This document shows positions 1 to 10,333 of a DNA stretch of 64,000 bases, in pieces; the first letter of the stretch is position 1, and every line of letters begins with the position of its first letter. Source of the stretch: Morinoia aosen (Eukaryota; Arthropoda; Malacostraca; Amphipoda; Talitridae); the NCBI GenBank assembly GCA_030386875.1, contig JASJYW010000026.1, forward strand, positions 16,153,465 through 16,217,464, read 5' to 3'. Position numbers and translations under genes: made by a program. Under the pieces are notes generated by a model. It was not told where the DNA came from, did no database searches, and was given only the letters and a program-made list of their open reading frames with translations.

Positions 1-1078
1 TTTCATGTAATGGTTCAATTGTTGAACTCTACTTTTCATGTAATGGTGCAATTGTTGAACTCTACTTTTCATGTAATGGTGCAATTGTTGAACTCTACTT
101 TTCATGTAATGGTGCAATTGTTGAACTCTACTTTTCATGTAATGGTGCAATTGTTGAACTCTACATTTCATGTAATGGTCCAATTGTTGAACTCTACTTT
201 TCATGTAATGGTGCAATTGTTGAACTCTACATTTCATGTAATGGTCCAATTGTTGAACTCTACTTTTCATGTAAGGGTTCAATTGTTGAACTCTACTTTT
301 CATGTAAGGGTTCAATTGTTGAACTCTAATTTTCATGTAATGGTTCAATTGTTGAACTCTACTTTTCATGTAATGGTTCAATTGTTGAACTCTACTTCTC
401 ATGTAATGGTGCAATTGTTGAACTCTACTTTTCATGTAATGGTTCAATTGTTGAACTCTACTTTTCATGTAATGGTTCAATTGTTGAACTCTACTTTTCA
501 TGTAATGGTTCAATTGTTGAACTCTACTTTTCATGTAATGGTTCAATTGTTGAACTCTACTTTTCATGTAATGGTTCAATTGTTGAACTCTACTTTTCAT
601 GTAATGGTCCAATTGTTGAACTCTACTTTTCATGTAATGGTCCAATTGTTGAACTCTACTTTTCATGTAATGGTTCAATTGTTGAACTCTACTTTTCATG
701 TAATGGTTCAATTGTTGAACTCTACTTTTCATGTAATGGTTCAATTGTTGAACTCTACTTTTCATGTAATGGTCCAATTGTTGAACTCTACTTTTCATGT
801 AATGGTCCAATTGTTGAACTCTACTTTTCATGTAATGGTTCAATTGTTGAACTCTACTTTTCATGTAATGGTTCAATTGTTGAACTCTACTTTTCATGTA
901 ATGGTTCAATTGTTGAACTCTACTTTTCATGTAATGGTTCAATTGTTGAACTCTACTTTTCATGTAATGGTCCAATTGTTGAACTCTACTTTTCATGTAA
1001 TGGTCCAATTGTTGAACTCTACTTTTCATGTAATGGTTCAATTGTTGAACTCTACTTTTCATGTAATGGTTCAATTAT
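1..1078 (+). repeat. 33-bp satellite array, copy I
   Basis: About 32 head-to-tail units of 33 bp with no length changes, each containing the block CAATTGTTGAACTCTAC and ending in TTTTCATGTAATGG. Variation falls mainly at one site (GGTTC, GGTCC or GGTGC). The unit contains TTCAA-TTG-TTGAA, a short inverted repeat, and an MfeI-type CAATTG. Because 33 is a multiple of three, one frame stays open and encodes an 11-residue repeat (MVQLLNSTFHV). I read this as a by-product of unit length, not a gene. Confidence 0.95.
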
Positions 1079-1080
1079 TG

Positions 1081-1400
1081 CAGTGCACAGAAGTTACAGG
1101 AACATTTTTAATGATGGAAGAAGTCCTGATAACAATTGCATAAAACCAATGGTCTCTAAATTCAAAGAAAACGAATATACCACAAGGAGTACTTTAATGT
1201 TTTGGTGACGTACCGTGGCCACCAAGATCTCCAGATCTGAGCCCACTTGACATTTATTTATGGATCTTTTAAAGGAAAAGTTTACATTGACAAGCCTAAT
1301 GCTCTACAGGAATTAAAACAGTTATTCAAGAAATCGGCAGGATAACTGCAGAGATGTAAAGTGCAGTAATGAACAGCTTCATTAATTACATTTGACCAAC
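1081..1400 (+). pseudogene. Tc1/mariner-type transposase remnant, copy I
   Basis: Positions 1207-1263 encode WPPRSPDLSPLDIYLW, the hallmark around the last catalytic residue of IS630/Tc1/mariner-type transposases (family knowledge). Downstream, 1264-1359 in two shifted frames gives a plausible C-terminal tail ending in a stop at 1357-1359. Upstream, 1085-1190 in another frame contains RNIFNDGRSPDNN, which resembles the N-terminal helix-turn-helix of related transposases; that part is tentative. The central catalytic region is missing and at least two frameshifts are present, so the gene is dead. The same remnant flanks the 33-bp array in all three copies. Confidence 0.7.
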
Positions 1401-1447
1401 AATGGTGAAAATTTAAAGAATATTATTTTCCATACTTACTTGTAAAA

Positions 1448-1558
1448 TAAACTTTAAGAGCTGCTCTGCAATTATCCCCATCGCTATACCTTACATAGTT
1501 TATTTATTATTAATTTTTTTTTTTTTTTTTTAAGGGAGCGCTAGTTATGCGCCGCCCT
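1448..1558 (+). repeat. Terminal inverted repeat, copy I
   Basis: It runs from TAAACTTTAAGAG to GCGCCGCCCT and matches the reverse complement of 15952-16062 and 43767-43873. It contains a 19-base-plus T run near 1512-1531. The outermost bases form an imperfect palindrome (AGGGAGCGC facing GCGCCGCCCT). Confidence 0.8.
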
Positions 1559-1932
1559 GGCTTGTATATAAAGGTTCTGAAAGTAACTTTCTGGTTTGTA
1601 TACGGTAACTTAGGTTAAAAATTCCTCGCTTTTTCGTTATTTGCGTGTAAAAGAAAATTGGATTTATATTTAAAGAAATCATTTAAAACCGGTTCACTCT
1701 CCAATTTTGTCAGCCCTTAAGGTCCATTTCTTCAAAATTTACGTTACGGATGAAAAGGTCCGAGAAAAGGGGCCACATTTCTTGATGAAGTCACCACATT
1801 AAGCCAATCAAAGCCCCCCTTTCCTCCCCTTTCCCTCGGTCTATTTTTCCCGCCGATTTCCCTCACAGTTCCCAGTTTTCCCGCCCATTTCCCAGGAGGC
1901 CGTGCGTCATTTCTGCGACTCTATCTCATATC
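1559..1932. other. Conserved spacer between TIR element and 20-21 bp array
   Basis: No gene seen. The sequence recurs inverted at 15546-15951 and 43396-43766. The part at 1825-1900 has several TTTCCCGC-like motifs, and 15590-15665 shows a short local duplication of the corresponding stretch. Confidence 0.8.
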
Positions 1933-2408
1933 TGAGGGTAGATGGGGTAGAAGGCGCCAGTAGAGGGTAGATGGCGCCAGTAGAGGGTAGATGGGGGCAA
2001 GTAGAGGGTAGATGGGATAAGTAGAGGGTAGATGGGATAAGTAGAGGGTAGATGGGAGCAAGTAGAGGGTAGATCGGGGCAAGTAGAGGGTAGATGGGAT
2101 AAGTAGAGGGTAGATGGGATAAGTAGAGGGTAGATGGGAGCAAGTAGAGGGTAGATCGGGGCAAGTAGAGGGTAGATGGCGCAAGTAGAGGGTAGATGGT
2201 GAAAGTAGAGGGAAGATGGGGGCAAGTAGAGGGTAGATGGGATAAGTAGAGGGTAGATGGGATAAGTAGAGGGTAGATGGGATAAGTAGAGGGTAGATGG
2301 GAGCAAGTAGAGGGTAGATGGGGGCAAGTAGAGGATAGATGGGGGCAAATAGAGGGTAGATAGGGCAAGTAGAGGGTAGATGGGGGCAAGTAGAGGATAG
2401 ATGGGGAA
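1933..2408 (+). repeat. 20-21 bp minisatellite (GAGGGTAGATGGG), left palindrome arm
   Basis: About 23 units built on AGTAGAGGGTAGATGGG followed by a variable 3-5 bp tail (ATA, AGCA, CGCA, GGCA, TGAA). Units of 20 and 21 bp alternate, so reading frames drift between units. It is the reverse complement of the arrays at 14000-15545 and 35082-43395. Confidence 0.95.
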
Positions 2409-2524
2409 GGAATAAAAAGGAGGGAAGACATTGGAGGGAAGGGACTGGAAATGGAGGGAATTTAGAGGGGAAACATAAAATAAAAAGAGGGAAAATGACT
2501 GAATTGGATCGAAAAAGCGGAAAG

Positions 2525-4049
2525 GCAGAGGAGGGGCAGGAGGGGCGGTGGAGGGAGAAGTGAGGGCAGAGGAGAGCATAGGAGAGATAGAGGAGGGGTA
2601 GAGGAGGGGCGGGGAGGGACAGAGGACGAGCGGGGAGGGGCAGGAAGGGCAGGAGGAGCAGGATGGTTGGGAGGGGCAGGAGGGACGGAGAAGGACAAGT
2701 GAGGGCAGAGGAGGGGCGGGAAGGGGCGGGGAGGGACAAGTGAGGGCAGAGAATGTGCAGGAGGGGCAGAGGAAGGGCAGGAGGGGCGGCAGGGGCAGAG
2801 GAGGGGCGGGAGGGGCGGGGATGGGCAGGGAGGGGCGGGAGGTGCAGAGGAGGGCCGTGAGGGGCGGGGAGGGGCAGGGAGGGGCAAAGGAGGGGCGGGG
2901 AGGGGCAGAAGAGGGGCGGGAGGGACGGGGAGGGGCAGAGAGGGGCAGGAGGGGCGGGGAGGGACAAGTGAGGGCAGAGGAGGGGCGGGAGGGACGGGGA
3001 GGGGCAAGGAGGGGCGGGAGCGGCGGGGAGGGACAAATGAGGGCAGAGGAGGGGCAGGAGGGGCAGGAGGGGTGGGAGGGGCAGGAGGGGCGGGAGGGGC
3101 AGGAGGGGCAGGAGGGGCGGGGAGGGGCAGGATGGGTGGGAGGGGCAGGAGAGGCGCGAGGGGCAGGAGAGGCAGGAGGGGCGGGGAGGGGCAAGATGGG
3201 CGGGAGGGGCAGGAGGGGCGGGGAGGGGCAGGAGGGGCAGGAGAGGCGCGAGGGGCAGGAGAGGCAGGAAAGGCAGAAGAGGCAGGAGGGGCGGGGAGGG
3301 GCAGAATGGGCGGGAGGGTCGGGGAGGGGCAGGAGGGGCGGGGAGGGGCAGGATGGGTGGGAGGGGCAGGAGAGGCGCGAGGGGCAGGAGAGGCAGGAGG
3401 GGCGGGGAGGGGCAAGATGGGCGGGAGGGGCAGGAGGGGCGGGGAGGGGCAGGAGGGGCAGGAGAGGCGCGAGGGGCAGGAGAGGCAGGAAAGGCAGAAG
3501 AGGCAGGAGGGGCGGGGAGGGGCAGAATGGGCGGGAGGGTCGGGGAGGGGCAGGAGGGGCGGGGAGTGGCAGGAGGGGCGGGGAGTGGCAGGAGGGACGG
3601 GGAAGAGCAGGATGGGCGGGAGGGACAGGAGGGGCAGGAGGGACAGAAGGAGCATGAGGGACAGGAGGGGCAGGAGGGACGGAGAGGGGCAGGAGAGGCA
3701 GAAGGAGCATGAGGGGCAGGAGGGACAAGAGGGGCGGGGAAGGGCAGGAGGGGCGGGGAAGGGCAGGATGGGTGGGAGGGGCAGGAGAGGCAGGAGGGGC
3801 GGGAGGGGCAGGAGGGGCAGGAGGGACGGAGAGGGGCAGGAGAGGCAGAAGGAGCATGAGGGGCAGGAGGGACAAGAGGGGCGGGGAAGGGCAGGAGGGG
3901 CGGGGAAGGGCAGGATGGGTGGGAGGGGCAGGAGAGGCAGGAGGGGCGGGAGGGGCAGGAGGGGCAGGAGGGACGGAGAGGGGCAGGAGAGGCAGAAGGA
4001 GCATGAGGGGCAGGAGGGACAAGAGGGGCAGGAGGGGCGGGGAGGGGCA
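2525..4049 (+). repeat. G-rich purine minisatellite (GGGGCAGGAGGGGCGGG)
   Basis: About 1.5 kb of degenerate 10-18 bp units made of GGGGCAGGA, GGGGCGGGA and GGACGGAGA blocks, almost free of T on the + strand. Near-perfect internal duplications of ~140 bp are visible, for example 3640-3760, 3780-3900 and 3920-4040. Open frames on both strands are low-complexity Gly/Arg/Glu or Pro/Ser/Leu and are not genes. Spacer 2409-2524 before it is unique AG-rich sequence matched inverted at 13881-13999. Confidence 0.93.
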
Positions 4050-4440
4050 CTGGCTCCATGCCAGTCCGAAGGCCAAATCTGACCCGAAAATTTTAGATTG
4101 CAGCGAAGAAAAATGGGAGAGAGAAGGAGGGAGAGAGAGGGAAGTAAGTGGGGAATGAGGGAGGCACCGAAAGAAATAGCGATAAAGGATCACAGAAACA
4201 TGGAGCAGTAAATGATCAAAGAAAGAGGGGAGAAGAAAAGCTAGCAACAAGAGAGAGTGGAGAGAGAGAGAGAGAGATAATTAAGGAAAGAACCTGTAAT
4301 TCTGGCTCTTTATACAAATTTTATACAGTGACACTCTTATACTGTTATAAAATTAAAAAAATTAAATTTTTCCGATAGGTTGATTTCTAAAACCTAACGG
4401 TTTTCTAACGGGAAAACCGTTAAACATATTCGTGTCTTGT
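4050..4440. other. Spacer with (GA)n tract
   Basis: No gene seen. It contains AG-rich sequence and a short (GA)n run at about 4257-4276, then an AT-rich stretch ending in a degenerate first copy of the 62-bp repeat. It matches 12301-12726 inverted. Confidence 0.75.
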
Positions 4441-4936
4441 TTAGCGGGAATTCTTCAAGCCTGTACAAATGTAGCGGGAAACCCGTTATATTCGTTTTTA
4501 GTTTAGCGGGAATTCGTCAAGCCTGTACAAATGTAGCGGGAAAATCGTTATATTCGTCTTTATTTTAGCGGGAATTCTTCAAGCCTGTACATATGTAGCG
4601 GGAAACCCGTTATATTCGTCTTTATTTTAGCGGGAATTCTTCAAGCCTGTACATATGTAGCGGGAAACCCGTTATATTCGTCTTTATTTTAGCGGGAATT
4701 CTTCAAGCCTGTACATATGTAGCGGGAAACCCGTTATATTCGTCTTTATTTTAGCGGGAATTCTTCAAGCCTGTACAAATGTAACGGGAAACCCGTTATA
4801 TTCGTCTTTATTTTAGCGGGAATTCTTCAAGCCTGTACATATGTAGCGGGAAACCCGTTATATTCGTCTTTATTTTAGCGGGAATTCTTCAAGCCTCCAC
4901 AAATGTAGCGGGAAACCCGCCAAAAATATTCACCCA
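4441..4936 (+). repeat. 62-bp tandem repeat with paired GCGGGAA motifs, left arm
   Basis: Eight units start at 4441, 4503, 4565, 4627, 4689, 4751, 4813 and 4875, exactly 62 bp apart. Each has TTAGCGGGAATTC, then AAGCCTGTACA, then TAGCGGGAAACCCG. A decayed ninth unit starts near 4937. Confidence 0.95.
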
Positions 4937-5282
4937 AGTTTAGCGAGAATTTGGTGGGGGCAAACTTCCCTCGCAAAAATCTAGCGAGTTTCCCACCAGA
5001 AAATTCGGCGCGTGCATTTCCCGCTAGTTTTCTACAGAAAAACTTCCCTTTAACATTTGTAGCGGATTTCCCTCTGACGTTGAGAGCCTTTAAACCCGCT
5101 AGAGGGCTTGTCAATGGCGGTCCTTGGCCAATACTTGACCTCTGTATGGCAACACTGCCTCGCGTGTCCCCTGATGGCAACGCTGCATCTTGGTGCCATG
5201 CTGTGCATGGCAACACTGTATTGGCGCTTTCTGCAAGGCAACACGGTTCAGTATGGCAACGGTAATGATAGCGGCATTATTG
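4937..5282. other. Degenerate repeat remnants between 62-bp and GGCAAC arrays
   Basis: No gene seen. Positions 4937-5110 are eroded copies of the TAGCGGGAA family (for example TTTCCCGCTAG near 5017-5030). Positions 5145-5282 are irregular, more GC-rich copies of the TGGCAACACTG motif that lead into the regular array. Confidence 0.7.
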
Positions 5283-6252
5283 CCCGGAATGGCAACACTC
5301 CAGTATGGCAACACATTATGGCAACACTCCAGTATGGCAACACATTATGGCAACACTCAGTATGGCCAGACTCAGTATGGCAACACTCTGTATGGCAACA
5401 CTGTATGAAAATACTCAGTATGGCAACACTCAGTGTGGCAACTCAGTATGGCAACTCAGTATGGCAACTCAGTATGGCAACACTCAGTACGGCAACTCAG
5501 TATGGCAACACTCAGTGTGGCAACTCAGTATGGCAACTCAGTACGGCAACTCAGTATGGCAACACTCAGTATGGCAACTCAGTATGGCAACTCACTACGG
5601 CAACTCAGTATGGCTACTCAGTATGGCAACTCAGTATGGCAACACTCAGTATGGCAACTCAGTATGGCAACTCAGTATGGCAACTCAGTATGGCAACTCA
5701 GTACGGCAACTCAGTATGGCAACACTCAGTATGGCAATACTCAGTATGGCAACTCAGTATGGCAACACTCAGTATGGCAACTCTGTATGGCAACTCAGTA
5801 TGGCAACTCAGTACGGCAACTCAGTATGGCAACTCAGTATGGCAACTCAGTACGGCAACTCAGTACGGCAACTCAGTATGGCTACTCAGTATGGCAACTC
5901 AGTATGGCAACTCAGTACGGCAACTCAGTATGGCAACACTCAGTATGGCAACTCAGTATGACAATACTCAGTATGGCAATACTCAGTATGGCAACTCAGT
6001 ATGGCAACTCAGTATGGCAACTCAGTACGGCAACTCAGTATGGCAACTCAGTATGGCAACTCAGTATGGCAACTCAGTACGGCAACTCAGTATGGCTACT
6101 CAGTATGGCAACTCAGTATGGCAACTCAGTACGGCAACTCAGTATGGCAACACTCAGTATGGCAACACTCAGTATGGCAACTCAGTACGGCAACTCAGTA
6201 TGGCAACACTCAGTATGGCAACACTCAGTATGGCAACACTCAGTATGGCAAA
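5283..6252 (+). repeat. 13/15-bp TATGGCAAC(AC)TCAG minisatellite, left arm
   Basis: Alternating units of 13 bp (TATGGCAACTCAG) and 15 bp (TATGGCAACACTCAG), with a recurrent TACGGCAAC variant. The order of 13- and 15-bp units is preserved over long stretches in the inverted copy at 10334-11443, so the array was duplicated as a block. Repetitive 13-residue open frames are incidental. Confidence 0.95.
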
Positions 6253-6654
6253 AATAACAAATATTAAAATCGAAATGATTTATTCAACTTTGGTGGCGAA
6301 AAAAATTATTTTTTATACGTATGTTTTGACTAAATTGTGTAAATTATTTTTGATTAATGTAGAATATATTTATATACATTTTAATAATGTATATAAATAT
6401 ATATAGACTATATTTATTTACATATATAACGAATGAAAATGTTCCATGTATATTTTAAAGTATTCCTAATGGCAATAATTATGAATAAAAACCTATAATA
6501 TATCGCGTAAAAACCACAACACTAATATTTATTATTAACTTAAGTATTCGCGGGGACAATAATTATGGTAAAACCAACCCACCAAAAATCCACTTCTGCC
6601 GCCATAAGTTTGCTCAAATTTTTAATAACTTCAGCGAGTTGCGCCCCCGCCAAA
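6253..6654. other. AT-rich spacer
   Basis: No gene or structured element seen. A T/A-rich stretch at 6290-6480 is followed by mixed sequence. The inverted counterpart is 9946-10333. Confidence 0.7.
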
Positions 6655-7320
6655 ACGCCTAAAGTTACCCTAAATTAGGCTCATTTTTACCCTAGACTTT
6701 TTGTTACTTTACCCTGAATGTACCTGAATTACCCCAAATTAAACGTTTTTACCCTAGACTTTTTTACTTGACCCTGAATGTACCTGAATTACCCTAAATT
6801 TTCTGCAGTTTCTTGCGTTTAATGAAGTTTTAGGGTAATTATACTAGAAATTTACCATTAATTGGATGAAAAAATAATTGTATATCATCAAAATTACTGC
6901 AAAATGCCAGTAAAATTACCCTAAATAGGTGTTTCAATTATTATACATTCAATAAATGGAACTTATATTAATCGAACTTACGCTAAACAATAAAAAATTA
7001 CCCTACGCTCTCTCAAACTACATTTCACTAAATTACCCTAAATTAATTTTGAAACGCAGTAAAGAAGTCTCATATTTACCCTAAGGTCACCAAATCTACT
7101 TGAAAAAGCCACTGTAAATTCACTTAATCTACCCTGAATTTCCATCACTTGCCCTAAATCCACAAGAATTACTCTAAACTCCCTAAAATTACCCTAAAAT
7201 CACAAAAAAATACCCCAAACTCACCAAAAATTACCCTAAAATCACAAAATTACCCCAAACTCACCAAAAATTACCCTAAATTCACAGAAATTGCTCCAAT
7301 TCCCCAAAATTATCCCGAAT
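6655..7320. repeat. Irregular TTACCCTAAA-rich repeat
   Basis: TACCCTAAA, TACCCCAAA and ACCCTGAA recur many times at irregular spacing, with a ~40-bp local duplication (CTCACCAAAAATTACCCTAA) at 7200-7290. The inverted copy is 9185-9945. The motif resembles the CCCTAAA telomere unit of plants, but units are not contiguous, so I do not call it telomeric. Spacer 7321-7450 is unique and also matched inverted at 9072-9184. Confidence 0.7.
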
Positions 7321-7450
7321 TCAATTTAAAAAAATACCCTATGGACGCGGCATATTTACCCCAGACGCGGCCCCGAGACACGGCCGCGTTCTGAACTTGG
7401 GATTTGTAATAAGAAACTTGGGCAAAATACCCCGCCTCTCTGGCTTTTGA

Positions 7451-8399
7451 TGGGGGGAGTGGGGGAGTGGGGGGAGTGGGGGGAGTGGTGGGAATGAGGT
7501 GAGTGGGGGGAGTGGGGGAGTGTGGGGGAGTGTGGGGGAGTGTGGGGGAGTGTGGGAGTGTGGGGGAGTGGGGAAGTGTGGGGGAGTGGGGGAGTGTGGG
7601 GGAGTGGGGGAGTGTGTGGGAGTGGGGGAGTGGGGGGAATGTGGGGAGTGGGGGAGTGGGGGAGTGTGGGGGAGTGTGTGGGAGTGGGGGAGTGTGGGGA
7701 GTGGGGGAGTGGGGGAGTGGGGGAGTGGGGGAGTGTGAGGGAGTGGGGGGGAGTGTGGGGAGTGGGGGAGCGTGGGGGAGTGGGGGGAAGTGTGGAGGGA
7801 GAGGGGAGTGGGGGGAGGGGGGAGTGGGGGGAGTGGGGGGAAGTGTGGAGGGAGAGGGGAGTGGGGGGGGAGTGGGGGAGTGTGTGGGAGTGGGGGAGTA
7901 GGGGGAGTGTGGGGAGTGGGGGAGTGGGGGAGTGTGAGGGAGTGGGGGGGAATGTGGGGAGTGGGGGAGCGTGGGGGAGTGGGGGGAAGTGTGGAGGGAG
8001 AGGGGAGTGGGGGGAGGGGGGAGTGGGGGGAGTGGGGGGAAGTGTGGAGGGAGAGGGGAGTGGGGGGAGTGGGGGAGTGTGTGGGAGTGGGGGAGTAGGG
8101 GGAGTGTGGGGAGTGGGGGAGTGGGGGGTAGAGGGGGAGTGGGGGGAGTGGGGTGTGTGGAGGGAGTGGGGGAAAAGGGGGGGGGGGAGTGGGGGAGTGT
8201 GTGGGAGTGGGGGAGTGTGGGGAAGTGTGGGGAGTGGGGGAGTGTGGGGAGTGGGGGAGTGTGGGGGAGTGGGGGAGTGTGGGGAGTGGGGGAGTGTGTG
8301 GGAGTGGGGGGAGTGGGGGGAGTGTGGGGAGTGGGGGAGTGGGGGAGTGTGGGGGAGTGGGAAAGTGTGTGGGAGTGGGGGAGTGGGGGAGTGTGGGGG
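7451..8399 (+). repeat. (GGGGGAGTG)n G-rich array at palindrome centre, left side
   Basis: Units of 8-10 bp (GGGGGAGTG, GGGGGAGTGTG) with inserted GGAGGGAGAGGGGAGTGGG blocks repeated near 7792-7870 and 7984-8062. The array ends at a sequence gap. Confidence 0.93.
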
Positions 8400-8899
8400 N
8401 NNNNNNNNNNNNNNNNNNNNNNNNNNNNNNNNNNNNNNNNNNNNNNNNNNNNNNNNNNNNNNNNNNNNNNNNNNNNNNNNNNNNNNNNNNNNNNNNNNNN
8501 NNNNNNNNNNNNNNNNNNNNNNNNNNNNNNNNNNNNNNNNNNNNNNNNNNNNNNNNNNNNNNNNNNNNNNNNNNNNNNNNNNNNNNNNNNNNNNNNNNNN
8601 NNNNNNNNNNNNNNNNNNNNNNNNNNNNNNNNNNNNNNNNNNNNNNNNNNNNNNNNNNNNNNNNNNNNNNNNNNNNNNNNNNNNNNNNNNNNNNNNNNNN
8701 NNNNNNNNNNNNNNNNNNNNNNNNNNNNNNNNNNNNNNNNNNNNNNNNNNNNNNNNNNNNNNNNNNNNNNNNNNNNNNNNNNNNNNNNNNNNNNNNNNNN
8801 NNNNNNNNNNNNNNNNNNNNNNNNNNNNNNNNNNNNNNNNNNNNNNNNNNNNNNNNNNNNNNNNNNNNNNNNNNNNNNNNNNNNNNNNNNNNNNNNNNN
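8400..8899. other. Assembly gap, exactly 500 N
   Basis: An exact run of 500 N is a placeholder and not a measured length. It lies at the symmetry axis of the palindrome, inside G-rich simple repeat. Confidence 0.97.
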
Positions 8900-9071
8900 C
8901 TCCCACACACTCCCCCACTCCCCCACACTCCCCCACTCCCCCACACTTCCCCACTCCCCCACACTCCCACACTCCCCCACACTCCCCCACACTCCCCCAC
9001 ACTCCCCCACTCCCCCCACTCACCTCATTCCCACCACTCCCCCCACTCCCCCCACTCCCCCACTCCCCCCC
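8900..9071 (-). repeat. (CACTCCCCC)n array, right side of palindrome centre
   Basis: Reverse complement of the array at 7451-8399, only 172 bp long here before unique spacer resumes. Confidence 0.93.
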
Positions 9072-9184
9072 ATCAAAAGCCAGTGAGGCGGGGTATTTTG
9101 CCCAAGTTTCTTATTACAAATCCCAAGTTCAGAACGCGGCCGTGTCTCGGGGCCGCGTCTGGGGTAAATATGCCGCGTCCATAG

Positions 9185-9945
9185 GGTATTTTTTTAAATT
9201 GAATTCGGGATAATTTTGGGGAATTGGAGCAATTTCTGTGAATTTAGGGTAATTTTTGGTGAGTTTGGGGTAATTTTGTGATTTTAGGGTAATTTTTGGT
9301 GAGTTTGGGGTATTTTTTTGTGATTTTAGGGTAATTTTAGGGAGTTTAGAGTAATTCTTGTGGATTTAGGGCAAGTGATGGAAATTCAGGGTAGATTAAG
9401 TGAATTTACAGTGGCTTTTTCAAGTAGATTTGGTGACCTTAGGGTAAATATGAGACTTCTTTACTGCGTTTCAAAATTAATTTAGGGTAATTTAGTGAAA
9501 TGTAGTTTGAGAGAGCGTAGGGTAATTTTTTATTGTTTAGCGTAAGTTCGATTAATATAAGTTCCATTTATTGAATGTATAATAATTGAAACACCTATTT
9601 AGGGTAATTTTACTGGCATTTTGCAGTAATTTTGATGATATACAATTATTTTTTCATCCAATTAATGGTAAATTTCTAGTATAATTACCCTAAAACTTCA
9701 TTAAACGCAAGAAACTGCAGAAAATTTAGGGTAATTCAGGTACATTCAGGGTCAAGTAAAAAAGTCTAGGGTCAAAACGTTTAATTTAGGGTAATTCTGG
9801 TATATTTAGGGTGAAGTAATTAAAAGTCTAGGGTAAAAACGTTTAATTTGGGGTAATTCAGGTACATTCAGGGTAAAGTAACAAAAAGTCTAGGGTAAAA
9901 ATGAGCCTAATTTAGGGTAACTTTAGGCGTTTTGGCGGGGGGCGC
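9185..9945 (-). repeat. Irregular TTTAGGGTAA-rich repeat, right arm
   Basis: Inverted copy of 6655-7320. It has one extra ~65-bp unit near 9745-9840 (AAGTCTAGGGT ... TTTAGGGTAATTC) that the left arm lacks, so the arms are not exact copies. Spacers 9072-9184 and 9946-10333 are unique sequence shared with the left arm; no gene is seen in them. Confidence 0.7.
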
Positions 9946-10333
9946 AACTCGCTGAAGTTATTAAAAATTTGAGCAAACTTATGGCGGCAGAAGTGGATTT
10001 TTGGTGGGTTGGTTTTACCATAATTATTGTCCCCGCGAATACTTAAGTTAATAATAAATATTAGTGTTGTGGTTTTTACGCGATATATTATAGGTTTTTA
10101 TTCATAATTATTGCCATTAGGAATACTTTTAAAATATACATGGAACATTTTCATTCGTTATATATGTAAATAAATATAGTCTATATATATTTATATACAT
10201 TATTAAAATGTATATAAATATATTCTACATTAATCAAAAATAATTTACACAATTTAGTCAAAACATACGTATAAAAAATATTTTTTTCGCCACCAAAGTT
10301 GAATAAATCATTTCGATTTTAATATTTGTTATT

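Larger units (their letters stand above)
1..1558 (+). mobile_element. TIR element with 33-bp satellite, copy I (cut by window start)
   Basis: This is the partial copy of the satellite-bearing element that is complete at 43767-50111, here in opposite orientation. It holds a 33-bp array (1-1078), a transposase remnant (1081-1400) and one terminal inverted repeat (1448-1558). The other end lies outside the window. Identification rests on base-level similarity to the two copies with both ends. Confidence 0.75.

Noticed and set aside
2462..4250. Proline-rich or Gly/Arg-rich proteins (extensin- or mucin-like)
   Set aside because: Low-complexity translation of the purine array, open on both strands and in several frames, with no signal peptide or conserved domain.
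5283..6252. CRISPR array
   Set aside because: Units are contiguous at 13-15 bp with no unique spacers, and the window is eukaryotic.
6655..7320. Plant-type telomere (CCCTAAA)n
   Set aside because: Motifs are scattered and not tandem, and the only telomere-like tandem array in the window is of the TTAGG type.
7310..9213. Open frames that run through the N block
   Set aside because: The N run was translated as unknown residues; the flanks are G- or C-rich simple repeat.
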